Below, one piece after another: positions 17,590 through 26,606 of a stretch of DNA of 58,120 nucleotides. Under the pieces are notes generated by a model, which saw only the letters and a program-made list of their open reading frames with translations, was not told where the DNA came from and did not search any database. The position numbers and the translations under genes are program-made. Every line of letters starts with the position of its first letter. Position 1 is the first letter of the stretch. Origin of the DNA: Sphingobacteriia bacterium (lineage in GTDB: Bacteria > Bacteroidota > Bacteroidia > Chitinophagales > Chitinophagaceae); NCBI GenBank assembly GCA_015999745.1, contig JAECQP010000019.1:1-58120 (forward strand), given 5' to 3'.

Positions 17590-19947
17590 ATGATACGTAA
17601 TTATATCAATATTGCCTGGCGGAATATTTTTAAAAACAAAATATTCTCCCTGCTCAACATATCCGGCCTTGCAATTGGAATGACCTGCACCATCCTCATC
17701 CTTTTGTGGGTATACAATGAAAGGTCCTGGAATCGTACACAAAAAAATTACAAGGAAATTTATCATGCCTATGCCAACCGTAATTTTAACGGAGAAATCA
17801 GTACTGGCCCGGACATGATGTTCCCGCTTCCGCAAACAGCCAAACAGGTATTTCCCGAAATAGTGAAGGGTGCTGTTGTTTCTTTTGGAGAAACCATGCT
17901 CATGACCGTTGGCGATAAAAACATGAACCGGCAAACCATTGCCGTAACAGATGACTTCTTCGACATGTTCAATTACGAGTTCATACAGGGTAATATTGCA
18001 TCTGCCAAAAATCCAACCGGTATTGTATTAACAGAAAGTACGGCAAAAGCGCTGTTCAACAGCACAGATGTGATGGGAAAAGCCATCCGGTTGCCACAAA
18101 ATAAAACGGTTCTCGTAAGCGCCGTAGTAAAAGATCCTGCTCCTGCATCCACCATTCAGTTCGAAGGTATCCTTTCCTTTAACCTCATTCCGGAAGAAGT
18201 AAAAAGGAATGAGACGGAGTGGGTCAATTGCGGCAACCGGGTTTTCTTCCAGATCAGAGAAGGTGCGGATATCCGCAGCATGGAAAATAAGATATTAAAC
18301 CTGATCAAACAGAAATCACCCAACGAGAATCCTACCACCAAGGGCAGTATCATACTGCACCCCATGAGCAAATGGAGATTGTACGAAGAATTCCGAAACG
18401 GAAAGAACACGGGCGGACGTATTCAATATGTAAATCTGTTCACGGGCATCGCAATCATTATACTCATTATTGCCTGCATCAACTTCATGAATCTTTCCAC
18501 TGCCCGGTCGGAAAAAAGAGCGCGGGAAGTAGGAATCAGAAAAACACTCGGGGCCGGTCGAAAACAGTTGCTGAACCAGTTTCTCACAGAATCTGTTTTA
18601 TTGGCGTTGATTTCCTTTCTGCTGTCTGTTTGCCTGGTATACCTGATCCTTCCATTGTTCAACCGTTTACTGGAGCAAACCATTCATATCCCATTGAACC
18701 GTCCGGAACTCTGGATTACAGCGGGAGTCATTATTCTGGTTACCGGTTTTTTTGCAGGCAGCTACCCTGCGCTGTACCTGTCGGGCCTCCAACCCATTAA
18801 AGTGCTGAAAGGTGGATTTACACCTGGCAAACAGGCCCTGCTGCCCAGAAAAATTCTGGTCACCGCTCAGTTTATTGTATCAATCATACTGATCTCTGCA
18901 ACTATGATCATTTATCAGCAGTTGCAATATGTGCGAAGCAGGGAGTTGGGCTATGATGTAAAGAACCTGATCATGATCGGTTCCTCTGCCAATTCCAATC
19001 AGAATTATACTGCATTGAAAAATGACCTGCTGAACACGGGCCTGATAGAATCGGTCAACCGTACATCATCCCCAATCAGTAACATTTTTGGGTTCACATC
19101 AGGAATAAGATGGGCGGGTGCACCCAAAGATCCAAACCTGGTTATCGGCTTCCTGTTTGCAGACGATGATTTTGCCAAAACCATGAAAGCGAAAATGAGT
19201 TCCGGACACGACTTCCGGCAGGGCGATACCAATACGGTCATCTTCAACAAAGAAGCCATCCGCTTAATGGGCATCAAAAATCCGGTAGGCACAGATGTAA
19301 CCTGGGCAGGCCGCACCCGGCGAATTGTGGGAGTGATCGACAACATGATCATGACCTCTCCTTTTGAGCCCCCTTCTCCACTCATGATTTCATACGAAAA
19401 TAATTGGTCCAATAGTACCAATATCCGGGTAAAAACCGGAGCTGATATGGGCAAAGCACTGGTGCAGATTGGGAATATTTTTAAGCAATACAGTCCCGAA
19501 AATCCTTTTGAGTATCGCTTTGCAGATGTGGAATTCAACAACAAATTCAACAACGAGGACCTGATTAGCAGCTTGTCGCTGATTTTCGCAGGCCTGGCCA
19601 TATTCATTTGCTGCCTTGGTTTATTTGGCCTCGTGTCATTTGCCATTGAACGAAGAACAAAGGAAATCGGAATCCGGAAAGTTCTGGGAGCCACCGTTCA
19701 GCAATTACTGCTGCTGATGTCTAAAGAATTCCTGGTACTGGTGGGTATCGCCTTCCTGATTGCCATACCGGTAGCATGGTGGTTTATGCATGAGTGGCTG
19801 AACAACTTCAGCTACAGGATCAGCATCGGGCCGGGCGTATTTATATTGGTAGGATTGCTTACACTGATTATCTGCATGGTTACTGTAAGCCTGAATGCAC
19901 TGAAAACTGCAACGGCCAATCCGGTGAAAAGCCTGCGGTCGGAATAG
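17590..19947 (+). CDS. ABC transporter permease, MacB/FtsX family (duplicated)
   Basis: 785 residues. An N-terminal helix (about 20-42), a large periplasmic MacB-core domain, three membrane helices (about 283-415), a second periplasmic domain (about 460-660) and three C-terminal helices give the double MacB_PCD-FtsX arrangement common in Bacteroidota. Both FtsX modules have the EVGIRKTLGA or EIGIRKVLGA coupling motif. With the adaptor, ATPase and TolC genes it forms a tripartite pump; the substrate (drug, peptide or lipid) is unknown. Confidence 0.95.
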   Translation: MIRNYINIAWRNIFKNKIFSLLNISGLAIGMTCTILILLWVYNERSWNRTQKNYKEIYHAYANRNFNGEISTGPDMMFPLPQTAKQVFPEIVKGAVVSFGETMLMTVGDKNMNRQTIAVTDDFFDMFNYEFIQGNIASAKNPTGIVLTESTAKALFNSTDVMGKAIRLPQNKTVLVSAVVKDPAPASTIQFEGILSFNLIPEEVKRNETEWVNCGNRVFFQIREGADIRSMENKILNLIKQKSPNENPTTKGSIILHPMSKWRLYEEFRNGKNTGGRIQYVNLFTGIAIIILIIACINFMNLSTARSEKRAREVGIRKTLGAGRKQLLNQFLTESVLLALISFLLSVCLVYLILPLFNRLLEQTIHIPLNRPELWITAGVIILVTGFFAGSYPALYLSGLQPIKVLKGGFTPGKQALLPRKILVTAQFIVSIILISATMIIYQQLQYVRSRELGYDVKNLIMIGSSANSNQNYTALKNDLLNTGLIESVNRTSSPISNIFGFTSGIRWAGAPKDPNLVIGFLFADDDFAKTMKAKMSSGHDFRQGDTNTVIFNKEAIRLMGIKNPVGTDVTWAGRTRRIVGVIDNMIMTSPFEPPSPLMISYENNWSNSTNIRVKTGADMGKALVQIGNIFKQYSPENPFEYRFADVEFNNKFNNEDLISSLSLIFAGLAIFICCLGLFGLVSFAIERRTKEIGIRKVLGATVQQLLLLMSKEFLVLVGIAFLIAIPVAWWFMHEWLNNFSYRISIGPGVFILVGLLTLIICMVTVSLNALKTATANPVKSLRSE

Positions 19948-19984
19948 CCCGGGCCATTCATAACAAGTATTACCGAATTGATGT

Positions 19985-21421
19985 ATGAAAAAGAATAGCT
20001 TGATATTGTTTCTGCTGGCACAGTTGATTTTCTCAACTGTTGCCGGCGCACAATCTGCAACAGGCGAAACGCTGAGCCTGCAACAATGTATTGAAGCCGC
20101 CATTGCCAATAACCTGCAGGTAAGGCAGGCCGTCTATCAGGCGCAATTATCTAAAGTGGATTACAACCAGGCCAGGAGTAACAGGCTTCCGAATATCAGT
20201 GGAAATATTTCTCATGGCATTAACCAGGGCAGAAGCATTGATCCCTTTACCAACAGTTATCTCAACCAGGAAATCGGTTTTGCCAATTATAGCATCAATA
20301 CCAGCATCACTTTGTGGAATGCCGCTTCCATTCAATACGGCATCCGTCAGAATGAACTGAATTACCAGGCCAGCGAAATGAGCTGGCAACAAGCAAAGGA
20401 CAATACCACCCTCAATGTGATACTGACCTACCTGCAGATCCTGAGCAATAAAGAACAGTGGAGGATTGCCCAAAAACAGGCTGCAGTTACCAGGGCGCAG
20501 GTAGAGCGATTGCAGATATTGCATGCCAGCGGGGCCATTGCACCTGCAACACTCTATGATTTAAAAGGCCAGCTCAGCAGTGATGAATTAAATGTACTGA
20601 CCCTGAAGAACACCCTTGAAACCGCAAAAATTTCCCTGGCCCAGCTTATGAATATCTCATACAGCCCGGCAATGGATGTAGAGAGCATACCCGTTAACAC
20701 CCTGCCTGTACTCTACGAAAAAAGCACTGAAATGATTTACCAGGTGGCGCTGCAACAACTGGCCATGATTAAAGCTGCAGGGCTTCGGTTGTCCGGCGCA
20801 AAAAAAGGGATACAAAGCGCCCGGGCGCAATTATTCCCCACATTGAGTCTGAACGGCGGACTGGGCACCAATTATTCCAGTGTTGCCAGTACACAGCAGT
20901 TGATCGGCACTACCGATGTGGCTACCCCGCAATATGTAATGGTGAATACAGACAAGCTCAATGTATTTGTTCCGCAGAACAATTATGCCAGCCAAAAGAT
21001 CAGCTATGGCGAGCAGTGGAAAAATAATTTCAATTCCTCTGTCAGCATCAGCCTGCAGATCCCGCTGCTGAACCGCATGATTTCCAGGAACAGGGTGCGG
21101 CAGGCGGTTATCGCAGAAAAAAGAGCCGATTTTGAATTAACCGCTACGCAAACACAGGTAAAACAATCGATCGATCAGGCATATGTAAACATGCAGACGG
21201 CGCTGGAACGTTTACAAACGCTGGAAAAACAGGTGGCCGATTTCGCCCTTTCTTTTAGCGCTGCTGAAGTAAAGTTCAATGCCGGTGTGAATACCTCCAT
21301 TGACTATATGCTGGCTAAGAATAATCTTGATCGGGCAAGCGCCAACCTGATTGCCGCCCGATTCGACTATATTTTCCGTAATAAGATACTGGATTTCTAC
21401 CAGGGCAAGCCACTCTGGTAA
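19985..21421 (+). CDS. TolC-family outer-membrane efflux protein
   Basis: 478 residues. A signal peptide (to about residue 24, VAGAQ) is followed by two outer-membrane efflux repeats rich in long amphipathic helices, including LQQCIEAAIANNLQVRQA and the C-terminal repeat ending FRNKILDFYQGKPLW. TolC proteins form the trimeric channel that completes tripartite pumps. It is the last gene of the efflux operon, 38 bases after the permease. Confidence 0.93.
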   Translation: MKKNSLILFLLAQLIFSTVAGAQSATGETLSLQQCIEAAIANNLQVRQAVYQAQLSKVDYNQARSNRLPNISGNISHGINQGRSIDPFTNSYLNQEIGFANYSINTSITLWNAASIQYGIRQNELNYQASEMSWQQAKDNTTLNVILTYLQILSNKEQWRIAQKQAAVTRAQVERLQILHASGAIAPATLYDLKGQLSSDELNVLTLKNTLETAKISLAQLMNISYSPAMDVESIPVNTLPVLYEKSTEMIYQVALQQLAMIKAAGLRLSGAKKGIQSARAQLFPTLSLNGGLGTNYSSVASTQQLIGTTDVATPQYVMVNTDKLNVFVPQNNYASQKISYGEQWKNNFNSSVSISLQIPLLNRMISRNRVRQAVIAEKRADFELTATQTQVKQSIDQAYVNMQTALERLQTLEKQVADFALSFSAAEVKFNAGVNTSIDYMLAKNNLDRASANLIAARFDYIFRNKILDFYQGKPLW

Positions 21422-21464
21422 AGAGATTGATCGCTTTGCATCTTTGATTTGGGATGGTTTACAC

Positions 21465-21492
21465 AATATTGCCCTGGCAACGGGGCAATATT
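21465..21492 (+). terminator. Hairpin after the efflux operon, possible terminator
   Basis: Perfect 10-bp arms AATATTGCCC and GGGCAATATT are separated by 8 bases. There is no long T-run after it, so it may be an inefficient terminator or an RNA-stability hairpin. Confidence 0.45.
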
Positions 21493-21552
21493 AACCTTTC
21501 CTTCAGGTCATGAAACCACAATACCTGTATTTTTACAGCGTTTAATACTACT

Positions 21553-22386
21553 ATGGACCTGAGTTTCGAAAAAGAAAAAAACCTGAAGGCAACAGTCCTG
21601 ACAGCAGCGATCACCATTGTGCTGTTCAGTATTTTCTTTTATGTCCGCTATACAAAGCCGGTTGCGCCACCGCCCCCTGTTGGGGAGGGAATTGAAGTGA
21701 ACCTGGGAAACAGCGAAACAGGTTCAGGGGATATTGCCCCGGAAGCGCCGGGTAGCTTTGCAGAACAGGCCGAACCTACATCCAGGCCTGCTGTTCAGCA
21801 TCAAGCCGATCCAATTGCGCCTGCCACTCACGAAACTGCGGAAGATATTGCTGTGAACAACAGTCCTAAACCGGTCAGGAAAACAGAAGCAACTGCTCCT
21901 GTGGTAAAACCGGCTCCTGCCCCGCCCAAACCCAAGGCTATTTTTAAAGGCGGTACCACTGCCGGAACCGGGGGCAATAATGCGGATAGTTATAACGGCG
22001 TGCGTAACCAGGGTATTGCAGGCGGCGGTGGCGACCAGGGCAATCCTAACGGGAATCCGAATTCAGACAGCTATACCGGCAACGCATCCAGTGGCAAAAG
22101 TGGTACAGGTGGCGTTTCTATCAGAAGCGGGCTCGACGGAAGAAGGATCACCCGGCTGCCTTCTTTTGAAGACGATTTCAATGAAAATGCAAAAGTGGCT
22201 GTAGACATTACAGTAGATAAAGCCGGTAATGTGATTGCCGCTATCATCAATCCAAGAGGCACCACCACCACCAATGCAGGCATCCGTAACATCGCCCTCC
22301 GCAAAGCAAGAACGCTGAAGCTTAACAGTGGCAATACCGATGAACAAACCGGCACATTGATCTTCAATTTTAAACTCCGTAGTTAA
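21553..22386 (+). CDS. TonB-like energy transducer
   Basis: 277 residues. One membrane helix (about 14-31) anchors a long periplasmic linker rich in Pro, Ala and Gly with a PAPAPPKPK stretch and Gly-Asn-Ser repeats (about 135-190). A compact C-terminal domain (about 190-277) with VAVDITVDKAGNVIAAIINPRG resembles the TonB C-terminal fold. TonB passes energy from ExbBD to outer-membrane receptors. No exbB or exbD is seen, so they probably lie elsewhere. A CTGTA-TTTT-TACAG palindrome lies at 21525-21538, just upstream. Confidence 0.75.
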   Translation: MDLSFEKEKNLKATVLTAAITIVLFSIFFYVRYTKPVAPPPPVGEGIEVNLGNSETGSGDIAPEAPGSFAEQAEPTSRPAVQHQADPIAPATHETAEDIAVNNSPKPVRKTEATAPVVKPAPAPPKPKAIFKGGTTAGTGGNNADSYNGVRNQGIAGGGGDQGNPNGNPNSDSYTGNASSGKSGTGGVSIRSGLDGRRITRLPSFEDDFNENAKVAVDITVDKAGNVIAAIINPRGTTTTNAGIRNIALRKARTLKLNSGNTDEQTGTLIFNFKLRS

Positions 22387-22410
22387 ATTTTATTGCATCT
22401 TTGTGGGGCT

Positions 22411-23709
22411 ATGAACTACTCCGAAACAATCTGTTATTTATTTGAAAAACTGCCCATGTTTAGCAGGCAGGGCGAATCTGCTTACAAAAAGGATCTGACC
22501 AATACCATCCGGCTCTGCGAAGCGCTGGGCAATCCGCATAAAAAATTCAGAACCATTCATGTAGCCGGCACCAATGGAAAAGGTTCTACCAGCCATATGC
22601 TGGCTGCCATCCTGCAAACAGCGGGATATAAAACGGGATTGTATACCTCTCCCCATCTCCACGATTTCAGGGAAAGAATCAAACTCAACGGAGTACCCTG
22701 CGGAGAAGATTTTGTAGTATCATTCACCCAAAAAGTACAATCCCTGATTGAAGAGATCAATCCCTCTTTTTTTGAAATCACAGTGGCCATGGCCTTCGAT
22801 TATTTTGCACAGCAGGAAGTGGATATTGCTGTAATTGAAGTAGGACTGGGCGGCCGGCTCGACAGTACCAATGTAATTACACCCGAACTGAGCATCATTA
22901 CCAATATCGGATGGGATCACATGAATCTGCTGGGCAATACGCTGGAGGCCATTGCCGGTGAAAAAGCGGGCATCATCAAGCCATTTGTGCCGGTGGTTAT
23001 CGGAGCCGCAACGCCCCAAACCAGGCCGGTATTTGACGCTGCTGCCACCAGTAACCTCATTTGCTATGCGGGCGAAAAAAGATATGTGAGCGACTGGCTG
23101 TTCCGGGATCATCACCTGCAGGTTACCGTAGTAGAAAAAGAGAAGAACGAATATGAATCCTACCTGCTGGACCTTCCCGGTTTTTACCAGACCAAAAATC
23201 TGCTGACCGTATTGGCTGCCTGTGACCAATTGAAAAGGCTGGGATGGAAAATCGATCACAGCATCATTCACAAAGCCCTGCAGCAAACCAAAAAACTAAC
23301 CGGCCTGCATGGCAGATGGGAAATCATCCGCCAATACCCATGGATCATAATGGATGTAGGACATAATGTGGATGGAATCAGCGCCATCAACGAGCAACTG
23401 GAGCTGATGAATTTCCGGCATTTACATATTGTGCTGGGCATGGTGAAAGACAAGGATATTACGGGTGTGCTTCAACTGCTTCCTGCACATGCGCAATATT
23501 ATTTCACCAAGGCCGGTATTCCCCGCGCCCTCGATGAATTATCACTGCAGCAAACTGCACAGGAGTTTGGTTTGAAGGGCAAAAGTTATATTGAAGTGAA
23601 CGAAGCCATTCAGGATGCGCTGAATCATGCAGCCCCGGAAGACCTGATCCTGGTTTGCGGAAGCGTATTCCTGGTGGGTGAGGTAAACACCGCTTTATTC
23701 CGGAACTAA
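22411..23709 (+). CDS. folC: Folylpolyglutamate synthase / dihydrofolate synthase
   Basis: 432 residues of the Mur-ligase superfamily. The nucleotide-binding loop AGTNGKGSTSHML (about residue 50), GLYTSPHLHDFRERI, VIEVGLGGRLDSTNV and the C-terminal domain with DVGHNVDG are all present. It ligates glutamate to dihydropteroate and to folates in the cytosol. The start is ATG 22411, shortly after a CATCTTTG that resembles a -7 element; the in-frame ATG at 22393 lies upstream of that element. The 3' end overlaps the converging NUDIX gene by 15 bases. Confidence 0.95.
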   Translation: MNYSETICYLFEKLPMFSRQGESAYKKDLTNTIRLCEALGNPHKKFRTIHVAGTNGKGSTSHMLAAILQTAGYKTGLYTSPHLHDFRERIKLNGVPCGEDFVVSFTQKVQSLIEEINPSFFEITVAMAFDYFAQQEVDIAVIEVGLGGRLDSTNVITPELSIITNIGWDHMNLLGNTLEAIAGEKAGIIKPFVPVVIGAATPQTRPVFDAAATSNLICYAGEKRYVSDWLFRDHHLQVTVVEKEKNEYESYLLDLPGFYQTKNLLTVLAACDQLKRLGWKIDHSIIHKALQQTKKLTGLHGRWEIIRQYPWIIMDVGHNVDGISAINEQLELMNFRHLHIVLGMVKDKDITGVLQLLPAHAQYYFTKAGIPRALDELSLQQTAQEFGLKGKSYIEVNEAIQDALNHAAPEDLILVCGSVFLVGEVNTALFRN

Positions 23710-24249
23710 CCAGCCAAGTTTTATGGCAGCGGCATACATGCCCCCTGTTTGGATTCCATGCGTGAATGTATGACTCAGCAACATGCGCATGAACTCCTCT
23801 TTTGAAACCAACAGCAGCTCAATATCTTCGAACGGGTCCGGCGCAATCACCTGATCGGGTTTTGCATTTCTGGCCAGGTAGAACCAGGCCCTGTTGCGCT
23901 CGAGCGGAGGATTGGGATGCACTGTATATAAAAGTTCCACCTGGTCGGATGAATAACCGGTTTCCTCCCGCATTTCCCGTAACACGGTTTCTGCAGGATC
24001 TTCTCCCGGATCCACCATACCGCCGGGCATTTCAATAGACACAACACCTCCGGCATGCCTGTACTGTTTTACCAATACCACTTCATCCTTTTCTGTTACG
24101 ATGAATACGTTGCAAAAACCGGGAACATCCACTACCAGGTAAGGAGACAGGATTCTCCCATCCGGCAAACGGCAGGCTTCTTCCTTTACTTTCAGCCATT
24201 TCTTTTCGTAAACAATTTCAGAAGACAGGAGTTCCCAGGGCTTTGTCAT
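23695..24249 (-). CDS. NUDIX hydrolase (ADP-ribose pyrophosphatase-like)
   Basis: 184 residues with a perfect Nudix box, G-x5-E-x7-REMREETGY, at about residues 78-100. The preceding VVLVKQYRHAGG segment is typical of the ADP-sugar branch. The enzyme would hydrolyse a nucleoside diphosphate linked to another group. ATG 24249 was preferred to an ATG seven codons upstream because it begins the conserved N-terminus MTKPWELL. It is the last gene of a leftward operon, 10 bases after a second NUDIX gene. Confidence 0.9.
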   Translation of the reverse strand: MTKPWELLSSEIVYEKKWLKVKEEACRLPDGRILSPYLVVDVPGFCNVFIVTEKDEVVLVKQYRHAGGVVSIEMPGGMVDPGEDPAETVLREMREETGYSSDQVELLYTVHPNPPLERNRAWFYLARNAKPDQVIAPDPFEDIELLLVSKEEFMRMLLSHTFTHGIQTGGMYAAAIKLGWLVPE

Positions 24250-24259
24250 GCAATTGATT

Positions 24260-24823
24260 TTATGATACAACGAGCTTATTGAGTTTCATCAACGCATAAA
24301 GAATAGTACAGGTTTGCATGGATTGTACAAACTGGTTGGTCCTGAATTGCTCAATAAAGTCTTCCCATTCCAGTAACTCCACGGTAATATCTTCATCCGC
24401 ATCCAACTCGGCAGTGGGGTCAAACTCCCCCCCTGTTGCCAGAAACATGCGCATTACATTGGTATTGGTGGTAGGGTTAGGCGACACGGCTCCCAGGTAT
24501 TCCACCCGATCAAAGCGATAGCCGGTTTCCTCCAGCAACTCCCGCTGCATGGCAGCTTCCAGGCTGGGATCCGAGGCATCCACGCAGCCTCCGGGCAATT
24601 CGAGCGCTAACACATCCAGCCCCGGACGATATACTTTTTCTACAATTACTTTCCCTTCGCGGGTAATGGCCAGCGCCGTAGCGTAGTCGGGAAATCCATA
24701 TACATAGAAAGGCTCTATCAATGATCCGTCGGGCTTTTCATACACATTCTTCCGTACATCCGCCCAACGGTCTTTCACCAGTTGTTCCGATTGCACCAGT
24801 TTCCATTTTCTTTGATCGCTCAT
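24260..24823 (-). CDS. NUDIX hydrolase with a shifted Nudix box
   Basis: 187 residues. The metal-binding half of the box, RELLEETGY, is intact, but the first half has one extra residue between the Gly and the RE pair, and its Glu is replaced by Asp or Ser (GGCVDASDPSLEAAMQ). The fold context (VIVEKVYRPGLD, LPGG) still places it in the family. It is only distantly similar to the neighbouring NUDIX protein, so this is not a recent duplication. Its ATG overlaps the stop of the YfiT-like gene (ATGA). Confidence 0.87.
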   Translation of the reverse strand: MSDQRKWKLVQSEQLVKDRWADVRKNVYEKPDGSLIEPFYVYGFPDYATALAITREGKVIVEKVYRPGLDVLALELPGGCVDASDPSLEAAMQRELLEETGYRFDRVEYLGAVSPNPTTNTNVMRMFLATGGEFDPTAELDADEDITVELLEWEDFIEQFRTNQFVQSMQTCTILYALMKLNKLVVS

Positions 24824-25353
24824 GACCAGTTTTTTTGTTCGCGTAATGCTGTTATATGGGCCGTATGGTGTTTACCATGCCAGGCATAGAGTCCGAGCAG
24901 GAACCAGAGGCTCATTTCTTTTTTATTTTCGGGGTGAAATACTTTCCGCTCCCATTGAGCCGGTGTACAATTCTTCAGGGTTGCATACCAGCGCTTGTGC
25001 AATGCATGCAGCAAAGTGAGAGAAATATTAACGGGCAGTTCCTTTACATCATCCAGCAATGCCCAGGCAGTTTCTTCGTATGGCTTAATCACCGGATTGT
25101 CTTCGGTAAGCGCCAGCTTGCACCTGCAATAGGCATTGATATGGCTGTCTGCCACATGGTGAACCAGTTGGTGCACGGTCCAGCCTCCTTCCCTGTAAGG
25201 CGTATGCAACTGCACTTCATCCAGGTTCATCACAGCCCGTTCCAGCTCTTCGGGCAGGAAATGAATATCGAGCAGCCATTTATTTTTCTGTTCTTCAGAA
25301 AATGGTTGCGGCGCATATTTTCCGATGGGGTATTTGGGATCTGTTGTCATCAT
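24820..25353 (-). CDS. YfiT-like DinB-superfamily protein (putative bacillithiol-type transferase)
   Basis: 177 residues. The N-terminus KYPIGKYAPQP is characteristic of YfiT-like proteins. Metal-binding histidines appear in WTVHQLVHHVADSH and in the C-terminal WHGKHHTAHI. Relatives are four-helix DinB-fold metal-dependent thiol-S-transferases or hydrolases in the cytosol. Two consecutive ATGs open the frame; the first overlaps the stop of the ABC ATPase gene (ATGA). Confidence 0.9.
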   Translation of the reverse strand: MMTTDPKYPIGKYAPQPFSEEQKNKWLLDIHFLPEELERAVMNLDEVQLHTPYREGGWTVHQLVHHVADSHINAYCRCKLALTEDNPVIKPYEETAWALLDDVKELPVNISLTLLHALHKRWYATLKNCTPAQWERKVFHPENKKEMSLWFLLGLYAWHGKHHTAHITALREQKNWS

Positions 25354-26114
25354 TTTTCTTCTCTCAGTTCATGGCCGGTCATGTGAATGAACACATCTTC
25401 GAGATTGGCTTTTTTTACTTCTTTGGGTCTCTCAAAACCGGAAGCCACCAGTTCATCAATCAGTTTGTCGGGAGAATTCAACCCAATGATCTTCCCACTG
25501 TCTATAATCGCCACCCTGTCGCAGAGCACTTCTGCCTCATCCATATAATGGGTGGTAATGATCACCGTTGTGCCGTTGTTGCGAATAGCACGGATCAGGT
25601 CCCAGAGATTTCTCCTTGCCTGGGGATCCAGTCCGGTGGTGGGCTCATCCAGAAATATAATCTTAGGCTGGTTGATCAGGGTGGTGGCAATAGAAAACCG
25701 TTGTTTCTGTCCGCCGCTCATTTCCTTGTATTTCGCTTTTGCCTTGTCTCTCAGGTTCACTTTATCGAGCAGTTGCAGCGGATCCGTTTTCTGGTTATAG
25801 AGTCCTGCAAACAAGGCGATGAGTTCGGTAAGATTCAGCGCAGGATAGTATCCGGAGGTCTGCAACTGTACACCTATGATTTTTTTGATTTCATTGGGAG
25901 ATTCATCGAGGTTCATCCCATCCACCCATATTTCCCCGCTGGTTTTCTCCCGCAGGGTTTCAATGATTTCCAGGGTAGTGGATTTCCCGGCACCATTTGG
26001 GCCAAGCAATCCAAAAATTTCCCCTTCCAGCACATCAAAACTGATTCCTTTTACTGCATGAAAATTCCCGTATCGCTTGTGCAGATTCTTAACACTGATA
26101 ATCACCTTACGCAT
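25350..26114 (-). CDS. ABC-2-type transporter ATPase without a linked permease
   Basis: 254 residues with Walker A GPNGAGKST (about 38-46), signature MSGGQKQR, Walker B IIFLDEPTTGLD and H-loop TTHYMDEAE, all intact. The C-terminal ~40 residues are the extension usual in DrrA/CcmA-like ATPases of drug or polysaccharide exporters. A membrane partner should exist, but none lies next to it: the neighbours are a secreted protein and a YfiT-like enzyme. It overlaps the next gene by 4 bases and follows the previous one by 2. Confidence 0.93.
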   Translation of the reverse strand: MRKVIISVKNLHKRYGNFHAVKGISFDVLEGEIFGLLGPNGAGKSTTLEIIETLREKTSGEIWVDGMNLDESPNEIKKIIGVQLQTSGYYPALNLTELIALFAGLYNQKTDPLQLLDKVNLRDKAKAKYKEMSGGQKQRFSIATTLINQPKIIFLDEPTTGLDPQARRNLWDLIRAIRNNGTTVIITTHYMDEAEVLCDRVAIIDSGKIIGLNSPDKLIDELVASGFERPKEVKKANLEDVFIHMTGHELREEK

Positions 26115-26116
26115 AG

Positions 26117-26602
26117 CTAAAAATTATACACCAGCCCCGCTGATTGCCGGCCTACCCCAATTCCGGCAGATGAATGGTTATATTGTTTATTGAACAAAGT
26201 TACCGCCATTAATAAATGTTTTTGCGAAGTCATGGTAAAATAACCTCCGGTAACAGAAGCCGCAAAGCCCCCTCCGATCAATGCCCATCCCAATCCCTTG
26301 TCTGAGCCGGAGAGTTGGTTGATCCCGATCAGGATCCCCAATGCACCGGCAAAGCCGCATACCTGGGCTGCAATTTTATTGGCCTGGTGTTTTTCATAAT
26401 ACCCGATCAGCTGGCTGTTTCCCGTTCTGAAAAACAAATGCTTGAATTCATTGCTTCCCCTGAATACACTATCGTTGTACACAATATTGTTGGGCTTGGG
26501 ACCAACCAGGTAAGTCATTCCGCTTTTATTCAGCCGTTGCTGGGCGGTGCAATTGAATGCGAATGCCAGCAACAGTCCTGTTAATAAACCAGTTTTCTTC
26601 AT
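26117..26602 (-). CDS. Secreted protein of unknown function
   Basis: 161 residues. A clear signal peptide (cleavage near residue 20, FNCTAQ) is followed by a polar stretch and then two hydrophobic, glycine-rich segments (about 80-120) that could be membrane helices or hairpins. I do not recognise the family. It lies between fbp (4 bases upstream) and the ABC ATPase (2 bases downstream), so it is co-transcribed with both. Confidence 0.78.
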   Translation of the reverse strand: MKKTGLLTGLLLAFAFNCTAQQRLNKSGMTYLVGPKPNNIVYNDSVFRGSNEFKHLFFRTGNSQLIGYYEKHQANKIAAQVCGFAGALGILIGINQLSGSDKGLGWALIGGGFAASVTGGYFTMTSQKHLLMAVTLFNKQYNHSSAGIGVGRQSAGLVYNF

Positions 26603-26606
26603 TCTA

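Noticed and set aside
23695..24823. Tandem NUDIX genes as a recent duplication
   Set aside because: The two proteins share little beyond the box and differ in box spacing, so they are old relatives at best.
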